The translations under genes were made by a program, and so were the position numbers. From Luteolibacter sp. LG18 (GTDB taxonomy: Bacteria > Verrucomicrobiota > Verrucomicrobiia > Verrucomicrobiales > Akkermansiaceae): a DNA stretch of 64,000 nt. The stretch is taken from assembly GCF_036322585.1 (NCBI RefSeq), contig NZ_AP024600.1, positions 1,736,001-1,800,000 of the forward strand, written 5' to 3'. This document shows, piece by piece, positions 26,964-35,496 of the stretch (the first letter of the stretch is position 1; every line of letters begins with the position of its first letter). Below the pieces are notes generated by a model, which was not told where the DNA came from, did not search any database, and saw nothing but the letters and a program-made list of their open reading frames with translations.

Positions 26964-27901
26964 TTCACCGCGGCCAGCACTTTCTCCATCTCCAGCTCGT
27001 GCTGGCAGCGCAGGTCCAGGGCGCACTTCGGGGCGAAGCACGGTGAGCACTCGACATGACGTCGCAGCACCGTGTGGCGTTTGCCGAGCGGACGTTTCCA
27101 CGCCGGCTCGTTCGGGCCGAAGAGGACGATGCAGGTCGCTCCGGCATGGGCCGCAAGGTGGGGCAGGGAGCCGTCCGCGGCGATCACGCGCTCGTGCGCG
27201 GCCAGCAGCGGCAGCACCTCGCCGGAGGGAAAGAGGTCGGTTGTCCGGACACTGTCGCCGAGCGTCTTCGCCAGTTTCGCGGCCAGGCCGCCGCCGCCCG
27301 GAATCCCGGCGAGGGTCAGGCGGGTGCCAGTCTCGAGGAGCGCCCGGGCCACCGTTTCCCAGCGGTCCAACGGCCATTCGTGGCTACGGCCGAAATCGGA
27401 ATCCGGCACCAGCAGCGCGGTACCCGGGGCAGGCGGGGCCAGTTGATCGATTGGTTCGAAATACGCTGCCACCCGTGTCTCGATCCCCATCGCCTCGATT
27501 GGGGCGAGGTAATGGCGGACGCGGTGCTCGATCGGGCCCGGGGTGGGGAGCGGCAGCGGATCGGTGAGGCGTTTGGAGAGGGCCTTGTCTCCGCCCGGGC
27601 CGGTGCGGCGTGGGATGCCCGCCTTCGCGCAGGCGTCCGCGGCCACGCCGGGTTCCCAGATGAGGGCGGCGGCGAACTTGCCGGAAAGCGAGCTGGCGAC
27701 CGTGTTTGCCGAGGCCTTCGCCGGATACGGAAGCACCGAGAGCCCGGGAAGCGTCTGCCAGAAGGTCTCCTGGGCCGCGGGGCACAGCACGCTCACGGGC
27801 AAGCCGGAGGCCGCCAGCGCCCGCAGCGCGGGTACGGCGAAACAGGCCTCGTCCCACCGCTCCGGCGCCGTCACCAGCATGCCCTGTCCCGCGTCACTCA
27901 T
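26960..27901 (-). CDS. Glycosyltransferase family 9 (heptosyltransferase-like)
   Basis: A 313-residue GT-B fold enzyme. Motifs include PVSVLCPAAQETFWQTLPG in the N-terminal domain and, in the C-terminal domain, HEWPLDRWETVARALL, AADGSLPHLAAHAGATCIVLFGPNEPAWKRP and a cysteine group (HVECSPCFAPKCALDLRCQH), all typical of GT9 proteins that build LPS core. The canonical acceptor-domain Asp near the N-terminus is not obvious, so activity is not certain. The ATG at 27899-27901 overlaps the stop of the upstream gene by 8 bp. Confidence 0.85.
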   Translation of the reverse strand: MSDAGQGMLVTAPERWDEACFAVPALRALAASGLPVSVLCPAAQETFWQTLPGLSVLPYPAKASANTVASSLSGKFAAALIWEPGVAADACAKAGIPRRTGPGGDKALSKRLTDPLPLPTPGPIEHRVRHYLAPIEAMGIETRVAAYFEPIDQLAPPAPGTALLVPDSDFGRSHEWPLDRWETVARALLETGTRLTLAGIPGGGGLAAKLAKTLGDSVRTTDLFPSGEVLPLLAAHERVIAADGSLPHLAAHAGATCIVLFGPNEPAWKRPLGKRHTVLRRHVECSPCFAPKCALDLRCQHELEMEKVLAAVK

Positions 27902-28883
27902 CTGGCGGAGTCTGGGGCGTGGATGGGTCGGTGGCAACCGGAGGTTGAGCTGGGACGACTTGGAATTCGAATCGCTCCGGCACCGCCGGTGCCTTGGGGA
28001 AATCCAAGGCGCCCATCAACACTGGGGCGAGTTGTGGGTCCAACAGCAGCGCCATCCGCAACTGGGCTGGATGAAGCAGCTTTGCTTGTGTGAGCGGGTT
28101 GACTTGAATCGATTCGAGCGGAGCTGGGACGGGGGCCAGCGGGAAGATCCGGGTGGCGTTCGTGATGAGAACCCGATCCGTGATCTGGAGGCCTTCCTGG
28201 AGGGCGAGTTCGCGGAGCCGGAGCATGGTGGAATCCCGCGTCACCGGGCTCTCGCGATCGCTCTTGAAGGTGAGTTTTTCCTGTTCTGGAGTGAGATCCG
28301 CCAACCGCCACGGGGCATAGGCGCGTTTTGCCAGCCAGACTTCCGGGCCTACGTTCACGCCCAGCGGTAGATTGTCCGGAATCCATTCCCGGCCTCCCGA
28401 TGGGTCGATCGCGCCCACCCCTGCGATGCCTTTCGCGAAGGCGGCTACGTCTTCCTGGAGGGACTGCTGCATCCGCTCCCGGGCCGCGCGCTTTTGTTCG
28501 GGGGTGAGGCTCAGGCCTTCGGCCAGCGCTTCCAGATACCAGTCCTGCTGTTTGGCTCGTCGTGCCGGGGTGAGTGGAAACGTCGGCCCCTCTGGAGGGG
28601 TGAGTCCGGCGGTAATGAAATCCTCCAGCATCCACCGCACCTCTGCCTCCGTCATCCCGCGTTTGGCACGGGTGAGGTAGGCTCCCACCGGATCGGCCAC
28701 GGCTAGTTCCTTGGCCGAGGGTTTCCGCCCGTCCGAGCGCGTTTTTTTCGGCGGCCCTTTCACGACCGCGGCGGCGTGGGTCTTCGTGTCCACGGAAATC
28801 CGGGCGGCTTGCCACGCGCCGAGGCCCAGCAGGGTGGCGGCGGCCATCAGCCAGAAGGACGTGCGTGGCGAGGTGGAGCTCAC
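27894..28883 (-). CDS. Membrane-anchored hypothetical protein
   Basis: A 329-residue protein with one hydrophobic segment near residues 12-28 and a large charged domain outside the membrane. Repeated LTPxxRxxxQxxY / LTPEQKRAARERM patterns suggest helical segments, but no family is recognised. The GTG at 28883 is inferred as start because it overlaps the upstream TGA (GTGA), and its stop overlaps the downstream GT9 gene. The three genes from 29482 down to 26960 thus form one tightly coupled transcript. Function unknown. Confidence 0.72.
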   Translation of the reverse strand: MSSTSPRTSFWLMAAATLLGLGAWQAARISVDTKTHAAAVVKGPPKKTRSDGRKPSAKELAVADPVGAYLTRAKRGMTEAEVRWMLEDFITAGLTPPEGPTFPLTPARRAKQQDWYLEALAEGLSLTPEQKRAARERMQQSLQEDVAAFAKGIAGVGAIDPSGGREWIPDNLPLGVNVGPEVWLAKRAYAPWRLADLTPEQEKLTFKSDRESPVTRDSTMLRLRELALQEGLQITDRVLITNATRIFPLAPVPAPLESIQVNPLTQAKLLHPAQLRMALLLDPQLAPVLMGALDFPKAPAVPERFEFQVVPAQPPVATDPSTPQTPPDE

Positions 28884-29482
28884 AATTGCGGCAGCGGCTT
28901 CGGTTGCAGCACGGGAAACTGGCCGGGCAGGTGGTAGTCCGGTTCGCCGTCGGAGAGTTTGGCGGCGGTGAGGAATTTCTGGTCCGGGGAGTTCAGGATG
29001 AAGGTGACATTGCCGCGGGTGTCCGGGCCGTAGTTGATGCGGGCCTTCAGGATGTCCAGCGGGATGGCCAGGGCGGCGGCCCAGGAGCCATCCGCGGCCA
29101 GCTCGGCGAAGGCCCCCACCTCGGGCAGCGGGAAGTCCTCCTCGCTGTCCCGCACCCGCGGCGCGGTGAATTCGCAGGACCACCACGCGCCGTTGGGAGA
29201 CAGGTTGAACTCGAAATAACGGCCGCTCACCGGATCGGCCAGGAACAGCTCGGCCACGTCGTGCCGCCACAGCTCGGCCTGGAATTTCCCCGGCCGCGCC
29301 GAGGGGTGGAGCTGCGCCGGTTGGGTGTGGGTGGCGATGAACCACAGCCGCTGGCCGTCCTCCGCCAGCGCGTAGCCGGCGGCGGGGTCGAAGGGCGCTC
29401 CATGCCAGTCCTGGCCGATGCCCAGCAGGGGCACGTCGAGGGCTCCCCATTGCAGCGGACGCGGGCTCTTGAAGACGATCAT
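28880..29482 (-). CDS. Carbohydrate-binding CBM9/DOMON-like protein
   Basis: A 200-residue beta-sandwich protein. The central pattern (LWRHDVAELFLADPVSGRYFEFNLSPNGAWWSCEFTAPR) is characteristic of CBM9-like domains: acidic residues after the HDVAE turn and a YFEFNLSPNG strand pair. No signal peptide is visible from the ATG at 29482, and the longer frame from 29545 does not add one. The function within the operon with GT9 is unclear; a sugar-binding role is inferred from the fold only. Confidence 0.68.
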   Translation of the reverse strand: MIVFKSPRPLQWGALDVPLLGIGQDWHGAPFDPAAGYALAEDGQRLWFIATHTQPAQLHPSARPGKFQAELWRHDVAELFLADPVSGRYFEFNLSPNGAWWSCEFTAPRVRDSEEDFPLPEVGAFAELAADGSWAAALAIPLDILKARINYGPDTRGNVTFILNSPDQKFLTAAKLSDGEPDYHLPGQFPVLQPKPLPQL

Positions 29483-29570
29483 GAACCACCCCGTTAGCCC
29501 TGCTTCGGGGGCGGGTCGAGCGGGAACGCGCCCGCTCCCCGGCATTCCGTGAAAAAGATTCCTAACATGG

Positions 29571-30413
29571 ATGGAAAACTATCGCCAATTCGGGCTGTAT
29601 GTGGTTCATCCGCTTCGCGTTCCAATGCCACGCCGACCCCAGCGCAACAACGGTTTCTTCGATACCATCGAGTATGTGGGCCCGCGTCCCCAGAAGCCGA
29701 AGAAAAAGCGCCGGTTTTTCGGTGGCTGGGTCATCATCCTGATCGCCGTCGGCATCCCGTTCCTGTTTTTCCGGAAGCTGGTCCCGACCCTGAAGGCCGA
29801 GCAGGAGGGCACGTCCGTCGAGAACGTCGAGCGCAGCATCGCGAAACTCGCGCCGTCCGCCGCCTTCGGCGACCGCCTCGCCGCCGCCACGCTGGCCCAG
29901 GCCCGCACCCCGGGTGTCTATGACGACACCTACCGCCAGATCGCCTATCCCGGCGGGGACATCCCGGCGGACCGCGGCAAGGCCGAGGACGTCGTCGTCC
30001 GTGCCTACCGCGGCGTGGACATCGACCTCCAGCAGCTCGTCCACGAGGACATGGAGAAGAATTTCCGCGAGTACGAGCAGCTCTACAAGACCAAGGGCCC
30101 GGACGCGAACATCGACCACCGCCGCGCCCCGAACCTGAAGCGCTTCTTCGAGCGCCACGGCGAATCCCTCACCACCTCCCGGAACGTCGCCGAGTACAAG
30201 GCCGGTGACGTCGTCATCCTCACCCGCCCCGGCAGCAGCGTCCGCGGCGGCGATGCCCACAGCCAGGTGGAGATGCACATCGCCATGGTCGTCCCCGGCC
30301 CCGGCGACAGCGCCAGCGAGCCGTGGCTGGTCCACAACCTGGACTCCGGCGTGAAGTGGGAAGACGCCCTGCTGAGCTACCAGATCATCGGCCACTACCG
30401 TTACGGGAAGTGA
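29571..30413 (+). CDS. DUF1287 family membrane-anchored protein
   Basis: A 280-residue protein with one membrane segment (about residues 51-68, FGGWVIILIAVGIPFLFF) after a basic cytoplasmic tail. The rest matches the DUF1287/YijF pattern: YDDTYRQIAYPGGDIPADRGKAEDVVVRAYRGVDIDLQQLVHEDM...HIAMVVPG...LVHNLDSGVKWEDALLSYQIIGHYRY, similar to NlpC/P60-like folds. No activity is established. The start is uncertain: ATG at 29571 gives the listed length, and a second in-frame ATG at 29625 (MPRRPQRNN) is an alternative. Confidence 0.8.
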   Translation: MENYRQFGLYVVHPLRVPMPRRPQRNNGFFDTIEYVGPRPQKPKKKRRFFGGWVIILIAVGIPFLFFRKLVPTLKAEQEGTSVENVERSIAKLAPSAAFGDRLAAATLAQARTPGVYDDTYRQIAYPGGDIPADRGKAEDVVVRAYRGVDIDLQQLVHEDMEKNFREYEQLYKTKGPDANIDHRRAPNLKRFFERHGESLTTSRNVAEYKAGDVVILTRPGSSVRGGDAHSQVEMHIAMVVPGPGDSASEPWLVHNLDSGVKWEDALLSYQIIGHYRYGK

Positions 30414-30414
30414 T

Positions 30415-30531
30415 GGCCCTCAGGGAGCAAGGACATTCCTGTCCTTGTTTCAGAGAGCCATCTCGCGGGAGCGGCTTGAGCCATCACGGTCTTCCCAAAC
30501 AAGGACAGGAATGTCCTTGCTCCTTGGGCCT
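30415..30531. repeat. Inverted-repeat element D with GGAGC...GCTCC ends
   Basis: A roughly 117-bp element between the DUF1287 gene and alaS. Ends differ from the others (GGAGC and GCTCC), but the architecture is the same: left arm CAAGGACA-TTCC-TGTCCTTG, right arm CAAGGACA-GGAA-TGTCCTTG, each a perfect 8-bp hairpin. Confidence 0.75.
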
Positions 30532-30589
30532 GTAGGAAAAAAATCCGTGTTCTTTCCCCGGATTCGTGGTTTCTCGTCCCCCCGCGCCC

Positions 30590-33373
30590 ATGACCTCCGC
30601 CGAGATCCGCAACAGCTTCCTCGATTTCTTCCGCGAACAGCAGCACACCATCGTGCCTTCGGCCTCCCTGATGCCGCAGAGCCCCGGTTTGCTGTTCACC
30701 AACGCGGGGATGAACCAGTTCGTGCCCTACTTCCTCGGCACCGACAAGGCGCCCTACGATCCGCCGCGCGCCGCGGACACCCAGAAGTGCATCCGCGCCG
30801 GCGGCAAGCACAACGACCTGGAGGATGTCGGCTACGACACCTACCACCACACGATGTTCGAGATGCTGGGGAACTGGTCCTTCGGCAATTACTTCAAGAA
30901 GGAAGCGATCCAGTGGGCGTGGGATCTCGTCGTCGAGCGCTGGGGCCTGCCCGCGCACCGCCTGCACGCGTCCGTCTATGCGCCGAAGGAAGGCGATCCG
31001 GGCAACTTCGACCAGGAAGCGTATGACCTCTGGGCGGCGCTGTTCGCTTCCAAGGGTTGCGATCCGGCGGTGCAGATCGTCCACGGCAACGTGAAGGACA
31101 ACTTCTGGATGATGGGCGAGACCGGCCCCTGCGGCCCGTGCTCCGAGCTGCACGTGAACCTGACTCCCGAGGGAGATCCAAAGACCGGCCGCGAGCTGGT
31201 CAACAACGACTCCGACCTCTGCATCGAGATCTGGAACCTCGTCTTCATCCAGTACAACGCGGAGGCCGACGGCACCTTCCGCGAGCTGCCCGCGAAGCAC
31301 GTCGACACCGGTATGGGCTTCGAGCGCGCGTGCTCGATCATCCAGAACACCAAGGGCTTCACCGATTTCTCGCGCAAGCCGAGCAACTACAACACCGACG
31401 TCTTCCGCACGATCTTCGCGAAGATCGAGGAACTCAGCGGCAAGACCTACGTGGACATCTACCCGGACCTGGGCGCGGACCGCACCAAGTTCGACGAGGG
31501 GATGAAGGATGCGATCGCCTTCCGCGTGATCGCCGACCACCTGCGCACGCTCTCCTTCTCCATCGCCGATGGCATCCTGCCCGGCAACAACGGCCGGAAC
31601 TACGTGTTGCGCCGCATCCTGCGCCGCGCGGTGAAGTACGGACGCCAGCTCGGCTTCTCCGGTAACAAGCCGTTGTTCGATGGCCTTGTCTCCACCCTCG
31701 TTGCGCAGATGGGTGACGTGTTCCCGGAACTGAAGGCCCGAGAGTCCGCGATCCGCGAGACGCTGAACCGTGAGGAAGAGAGCTTCAACCTGACGCTCGA
31801 CCGTGGCCTGAAGCGTTTCGAGGACGGCGCGGCTTCCCTTGCAGAAGGTGCGGTGTTTTCCGGCGATCTCGCGTTCGAACTCTACGACACCTTCGGTTTT
31901 CCCGTGGACCTGACCGCGCTCCTCTGCACCGAGCGCGGGCTGGGCTTGGACATGAAGCGTTTCGAAGCGCTCATGGAAGAGCAGCAGGTGCGTTCCCGTA
32001 CCGCGCAGAAGACCACCATTGTCCGTGCGCTCGACATTTCCACCGAGGCGGTGACGGCTTTCAACGGCTTCGACGCCGATGAAACCGAGGCCACCGTGTT
32101 GGAGATCCATCCGCAGGAAGACGCGCTCTTTGTCATCACCGACAAGACGCCGTTCTATGCCGAGATGGGTGGCCAGGCCGGGGACACCGGCTCGCTGGCC
32201 ATCAATGGCAACGAGTATGCCGTTTCCGCCGTCCAGCAGATCGGCAAAGCCCGTGCCGTGGCGGTTCCCGCCGAGGCGGTCGTGGCGGTCGGTGACACCG
32301 TGACGCTCAAGCTCGACGCGGCTCGCCGCCGTCCGATCGAGGCGCACCATTCCGCGACCCACTTGCTCCACTGGGCGCTGCACGAGGTCGTGTCGAAGGA
32401 CGCGGCCCAGCAGGGTTCGTCGGTGGATGAAAACCGCCTGCGTTTCGACTTCAACAGCGGCGCGGTCACGGCCGAGCAACTCGCCGCCATCGAGGACAAG
32501 GTGAACGCGAAGATCGCGGAGAACGGCAACGTGTCCTGGACCGAGGTGCCGCACGCCTCGATCAAGGGCCGTACCGACATCATGCAGTTCTTCGGCGACA
32601 AATACGGCGACACCGTGCGCGTGGTCCAGATCGGCGGGGGCGCGAACACGCTCGACGGTTACTCGATGGAACTCTGTGGCGGCACCCACGTCCGCAAGAC
32701 CGGGGAGATCGGCCTGTTCAAGATCAAGAGCGAGGGCGCGATCGCCGCCGGCGTGCGCCGCATCGAAGCCGTTTGCGGCAAGGCCGCGGAAGCCTGGCTG
32801 GTCGAGCAGGAAGCCTTGCTCATCGCCGAGGCAGAAGCCGCCACCGCGAAGGCCACCGCCACCCTCGAAAAGCTCAAGCAGCTCGCCATCGAGGCTCCGG
32901 TCGCGCTTGCCGCGGCTCCGGCCACCCGCGAGCTGTCCGTGCTCAAGGCTCACCTCGAGCACCTCAAGGAAGTCTCCATCGAAGCCGAGAAGGCGTTCAA
33001 GAAGGCCCAGGCCCGTGCCGCCGCCCAGCAGGCGGATGCCGAGCTGGCGGAACTCATTGAAGCCGGTGGCCCGATCGTCCGCACCTTCGAAGCCGATGCC
33101 TCGCTGGTGCAGGAGCTGCTCAACGGGCTGAAGAAGAAGAATTTCGGCGAAGCCGCCTTCTTCATCGTCGATGACGGCGAGAAGCTCCAGATCGCGACCT
33201 ACTGCGGTGACGCGGCCCAGGCCCGCGGCCTCAAGGCCGGTGACCTGCTCCGCGACCTCGCAGCCCTCGCGGGCGGCAAGGGCGGCGGCAAGGCCGACCA
33301 GGCCCGCGGCGGTGCTCCCGAGCGCGGCAAGATCGCCGAGCTTGAGGCCGCCGCGAAGGCGAAGCTGGCGTGA
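30590..33373 (+). CDS. alaS: Alanine-tRNA ligase
   Basis: A 927-residue aminoacyl-tRNA synthetase. The class II catalytic core starts SAEIRNSFLDFFREQQHTIVPSASL; the editing domain carries the zinc-binding HSATHLLHWAL (HxxxH) and CGGTH; the C-terminal oligomerisation/C-Ala region ends GGGKADQARGGAPERGKI. It is somewhat longer than the usual 875-880 residues. The ATG at 30590 (MTSAEIRNSF) is chosen; the frame is open a few codons upstream. The next elements are repeat E1 and the RAYT gene. Confidence 0.96.
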   Translation: MTSAEIRNSFLDFFREQQHTIVPSASLMPQSPGLLFTNAGMNQFVPYFLGTDKAPYDPPRAADTQKCIRAGGKHNDLEDVGYDTYHHTMFEMLGNWSFGNYFKKEAIQWAWDLVVERWGLPAHRLHASVYAPKEGDPGNFDQEAYDLWAALFASKGCDPAVQIVHGNVKDNFWMMGETGPCGPCSELHVNLTPEGDPKTGRELVNNDSDLCIEIWNLVFIQYNAEADGTFRELPAKHVDTGMGFERACSIIQNTKGFTDFSRKPSNYNTDVFRTIFAKIEELSGKTYVDIYPDLGADRTKFDEGMKDAIAFRVIADHLRTLSFSIADGILPGNNGRNYVLRRILRRAVKYGRQLGFSGNKPLFDGLVSTLVAQMGDVFPELKARESAIRETLNREEESFNLTLDRGLKRFEDGAASLAEGAVFSGDLAFELYDTFGFPVDLTALLCTERGLGLDMKRFEALMEEQQVRSRTAQKTTIVRALDISTEAVTAFNGFDADETEATVLEIHPQEDALFVITDKTPFYAEMGGQAGDTGSLAINGNEYAVSAVQQIGKARAVAVPAEAVVAVGDTVTLKLDAARRRPIEAHHSATHLLHWALHEVVSKDAAQQGSSVDENRLRFDFNSGAVTAEQLAAIEDKVNAKIAENGNVSWTEVPHASIKGRTDIMQFFGDKYGDTVRVVQIGGGANTLDGYSMELCGGTHVRKTGEIGLFKIKSEGAIAAGVRRIEAVCGKAAEAWLVEQEALLIAEAEAATAKATATLEKLKQLAIEAPVALAAAPATRELSVLKAHLEHLKEVSIEAEKAFKKAQARAAAQQADAELAELIEAGGPIVRTFEADASLVQELLNGLKKKNFGEAAFFIVDDGEKLQIATYCGDAAQARGLKAGDLLRDLAALAGGKGGGKADQARGGAPERGKIAELEAAAKAKLA

Positions 33374-33379
33374 GGCCAA

Positions 33380-33487
33380 GTAGCGCGAGGCTGAGCTTCG
33401 CGTGTGGCTGACGGCCCGTATGGATCAGGGGTGCCTCTTTCGGGAGGTGCCGCTTGTCCCTGCCTGCGAAGCCAAGCTTCGCGCTAC
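33380..33487. repeat. GTAGC...GCTAC element E1, left of the RAYT gene
   Basis: A 108-bp element with GTAGC at 33380-33384 and GCTAC at 33483-33487. The right arm GCGAAGC-CAA-GCTTCGC is a perfect hairpin; the left arm is an imperfect inverted copy. It starts 6 bp after the alaS stop and lies 37 bp before the RAYT start. Confidence 0.8.
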
Positions 33488-33523
33488 TTGCTGGCGCGGC
33501 TTCGGGCTGTTAGAAAAGGGGTT

Positions 33524-34195
33524 ATGGAAGACCCGCCGGAACCACGTTTCTTCCATCCCGAGCGGCCGATTGAACGTCATCGTCGGAATCTGCCGCATTG
33601 GAGCCAGGAATCGGTGGTCGTGTTCGTGACGTTCCGGTTGGCGGATTCGATTCCGAAGGAACGTCTGGCGGAATGGGATGAGGAGCGACGGCGGTGGTTG
33701 GTGGCCCGGGGCAAGATCACCCGGCCGGATTTACAGGAGACTTTGGCGGAGCTGACTCCGGAAGAGCGGGTCGAGTATCTGCGGCAATTCGGGCGGAGAT
33801 TCCACGCGATGTTGGATGAATGCCATGGCACCTGTGCCCTCCGCCTTCCCGCATGCGGCCGAATGATGGAGGAGGTTCTGCTCCATTTCGATGGGGTGCG
33901 GTATCTGTTGGGAGAATATGTGGTCATGCCCAACCACGTGCACGTGCTGATGGCTCCGTTGGCCGGGTATGGGGTGAACGGGATTGTCCGTTCATGGAAG
34001 GCGCATTCCGCGGTTCGCATCAACCGGTTGATGGGGACGAAGGGGCAGGTTTGGCAGCGGGAGAGCTTTGATCATTTGGTGAGAGACGGCGCGTCGTTGA
34101 GGGGGTTCGAGCGATATGTCATCGAGAATCCAGGAAAGGCGGCCCTGAGAAACGGGGAGTTTTGGCAGGGTAGGGGGTCGATGCCGGTCGTGTAG
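33524..34195 (+). CDS. REP-associated tyrosine transposase (RAYT)
   Basis: A 223-residue Y1 transposase-like protein. VVVFVTFRLAD is the first core strand, MPNHVHVLM provides the HxH metal ligands (His138, His140), and FERYVIENPGKAAL supplies the probable catalytic Tyr198. RAYTs process REP hairpins by a single-strand mechanism related to IS200/IS605 transposases and are usually single-copy domesticated genes. GGGG precedes the ATG at 33524; the frame is open upstream through the repeat. The gene is bracketed by the repeat elements E1 and E2, and its TAG stop is inside E2's GTAGC end. Confidence 0.9.
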   Translation: MEDPPEPRFFHPERPIERHRRNLPHWSQESVVVFVTFRLADSIPKERLAEWDEERRRWLVARGKITRPDLQETLAELTPEERVEYLRQFGRRFHAMLDECHGTCALRLPACGRMMEEVLLHFDGVRYLLGEYVVMPNHVHVLMAPLAGYGVNGIVRSWKAHSAVRINRLMGTKGQVWQRESFDHLVRDGASLRGFERYVIENPGKAALRNGEFWQGRGSMPVV

Positions 34196-34287
34196 CGCAA
34201 AGCTCAGGAAGGCAGCGCTTTTATCGGACGGGGCGCAACTTGCCGGTGCGGGCCGTGAGCCGCACGCGAAGCCAAGCTTCGCGCTAC
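34192..34287. repeat. GTAGC...GCTAC element E2, right of the RAYT gene
   Basis: A 96-bp element with GTAGC at 34192-34196 and GCTAC at 34283-34287. Its right arm (GCGAAGC-CAA-GCTTCGC) is the same as in E1; the left arm has decayed. The end supplies the stop codon of the RAYT gene. Confidence 0.78.
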
Positions 34288-34415
34288 TTGGCGACCCATG
34301 AAAAATATGCATGCAATTTTTGGGCTGGGGGCTTTTCAAATGGCTTCGGGCTTTCCAGAGTGCTGGCCGTGCGGTCGAGACCGGACCTTCCGATCCCTCG
34401 TCCGTCCGTCCAGCC

Positions 34416-35495
34416 ATGCTCCAGATCAAACCCAAGTCGGAATGCGCCTTTGACCAAGTCTCGCTCGGAGAAGTGATGCTCCGCCTCGATCCGGGTGAGG
34501 GTCGGATCCGCACCGCCCGCCGTTTCACCGCTTGGGAGGGCGGCGGCGAATACAACACCTCGCGCGGCCTGCGGAAGGTCTTCGGCTACCGGACGGCGGT
34601 GGTCACGGCCTTGGTCGACAACGAGGTGGGCCGCCTGGTGGAGGACTTCATCATCGAGGGCGGCGTGGCCACGCAGTTCATCCGGTGGCGGGAGGACGAC
34701 GGGATCGGCCGCCAGGTCCGCAACGGGCTGAACTTCACCGAGCGCGGCACCGGCATCCGCGGCGCGCTCGGCATTCCGGACCGAGGCAACACGGCCGTTT
34801 CCCAACTGAAGCCGGGGGACATCGATTGGGACCATCTTTTCGGGGACCTCGGCGTGCGCTTGTTCCACACCGGCGGGATTTTCGCCGGGCTTTCCGAATC
34901 CACCGCCGCGGTCACGCTGGAGGCGGTGGAGGCCGCCAAGCGGCATGGCACGATCGTGTCCTACGATCTGAACTACCGGCCCTCGCTATGGAAGACCTTC
35001 GGCGGCTTGTCGAAAGCGCAGGAGATCAACCGTGAGATCGCGCGGCACGTCGACGTCATCATCGACTTCAGCGCCGCGCTCGGCCTGGAGGTCGAGGGGA
35101 TGCGGGAGATCGGGCAAATGGATCTCGATGCCTTCAAGCGGCTGATGGAGGCCGCTGTGGAGGAGTTTCCGAACTTCAAGGTCGCGGCCACCACCCTACG
35201 CCACGTGGTGACGGCCAGCATCAACGACTGGAGCGCGATCCTCTGGCACGATGGCCGGATCCATGAGAGCCGGAAGTACGACAAGCTGGAGATCCTCGAC
35301 CGGGTGGGCGGAGGCGACAGCTTCGCGTCCGGCGTGCAATTCGGGTTCCTCGAGTTCAATGACGCGCAGCAGGCGGTCGATTACGGCGCGGCCCACGGCG
35401 CGCTGGCGTCGACGACGCCCGGCGACATCTCGATGGCCACTTGGCGGGACGCCGAGCGGCGGATCGCCGGGACGGGCGCGCGGGTGGTGTGCTGA
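34416..35495 (+). CDS. PfkB family sugar kinase (KdgK-like)
   Basis: A 359-residue kinase of the ribokinase/PfkB family. Motifs: LGEVMLRLDPGEGRIRTARRFTAWEGGGEYNTSRGL at the N-terminus (substrate-binding glycine pair) and DRVGGGDSFASGVQFGFL near the C-terminus, the anion-hole GxGD motif with the catalytic base. FHTGGIFAGLS and SYDLNYRPSLW are typical of 2-keto-3-deoxygluconate kinases. The exact sugar substrate is an inference. ATG at 34416 is chosen. It converges with the next gene, with a single base between stops. Confidence 0.86.
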   Translation: MLQIKPKSECAFDQVSLGEVMLRLDPGEGRIRTARRFTAWEGGGEYNTSRGLRKVFGYRTAVVTALVDNEVGRLVEDFIIEGGVATQFIRWREDDGIGRQVRNGLNFTERGTGIRGALGIPDRGNTAVSQLKPGDIDWDHLFGDLGVRLFHTGGIFAGLSESTAAVTLEAVEAAKRHGTIVSYDLNYRPSLWKTFGGLSKAQEINREIARHVDVIIDFSAALGLEVEGMREIGQMDLDAFKRLMEAAVEEFPNFKVAATTLRHVVTASINDWSAILWHDGRIHESRKYDKLEILDRVGGGDSFASGVQFGFLEFNDAQQAVDYGAAHGALASTTPGDISMATWRDAERRIAGTGARVVC

Positions 35496-35496
35496 G

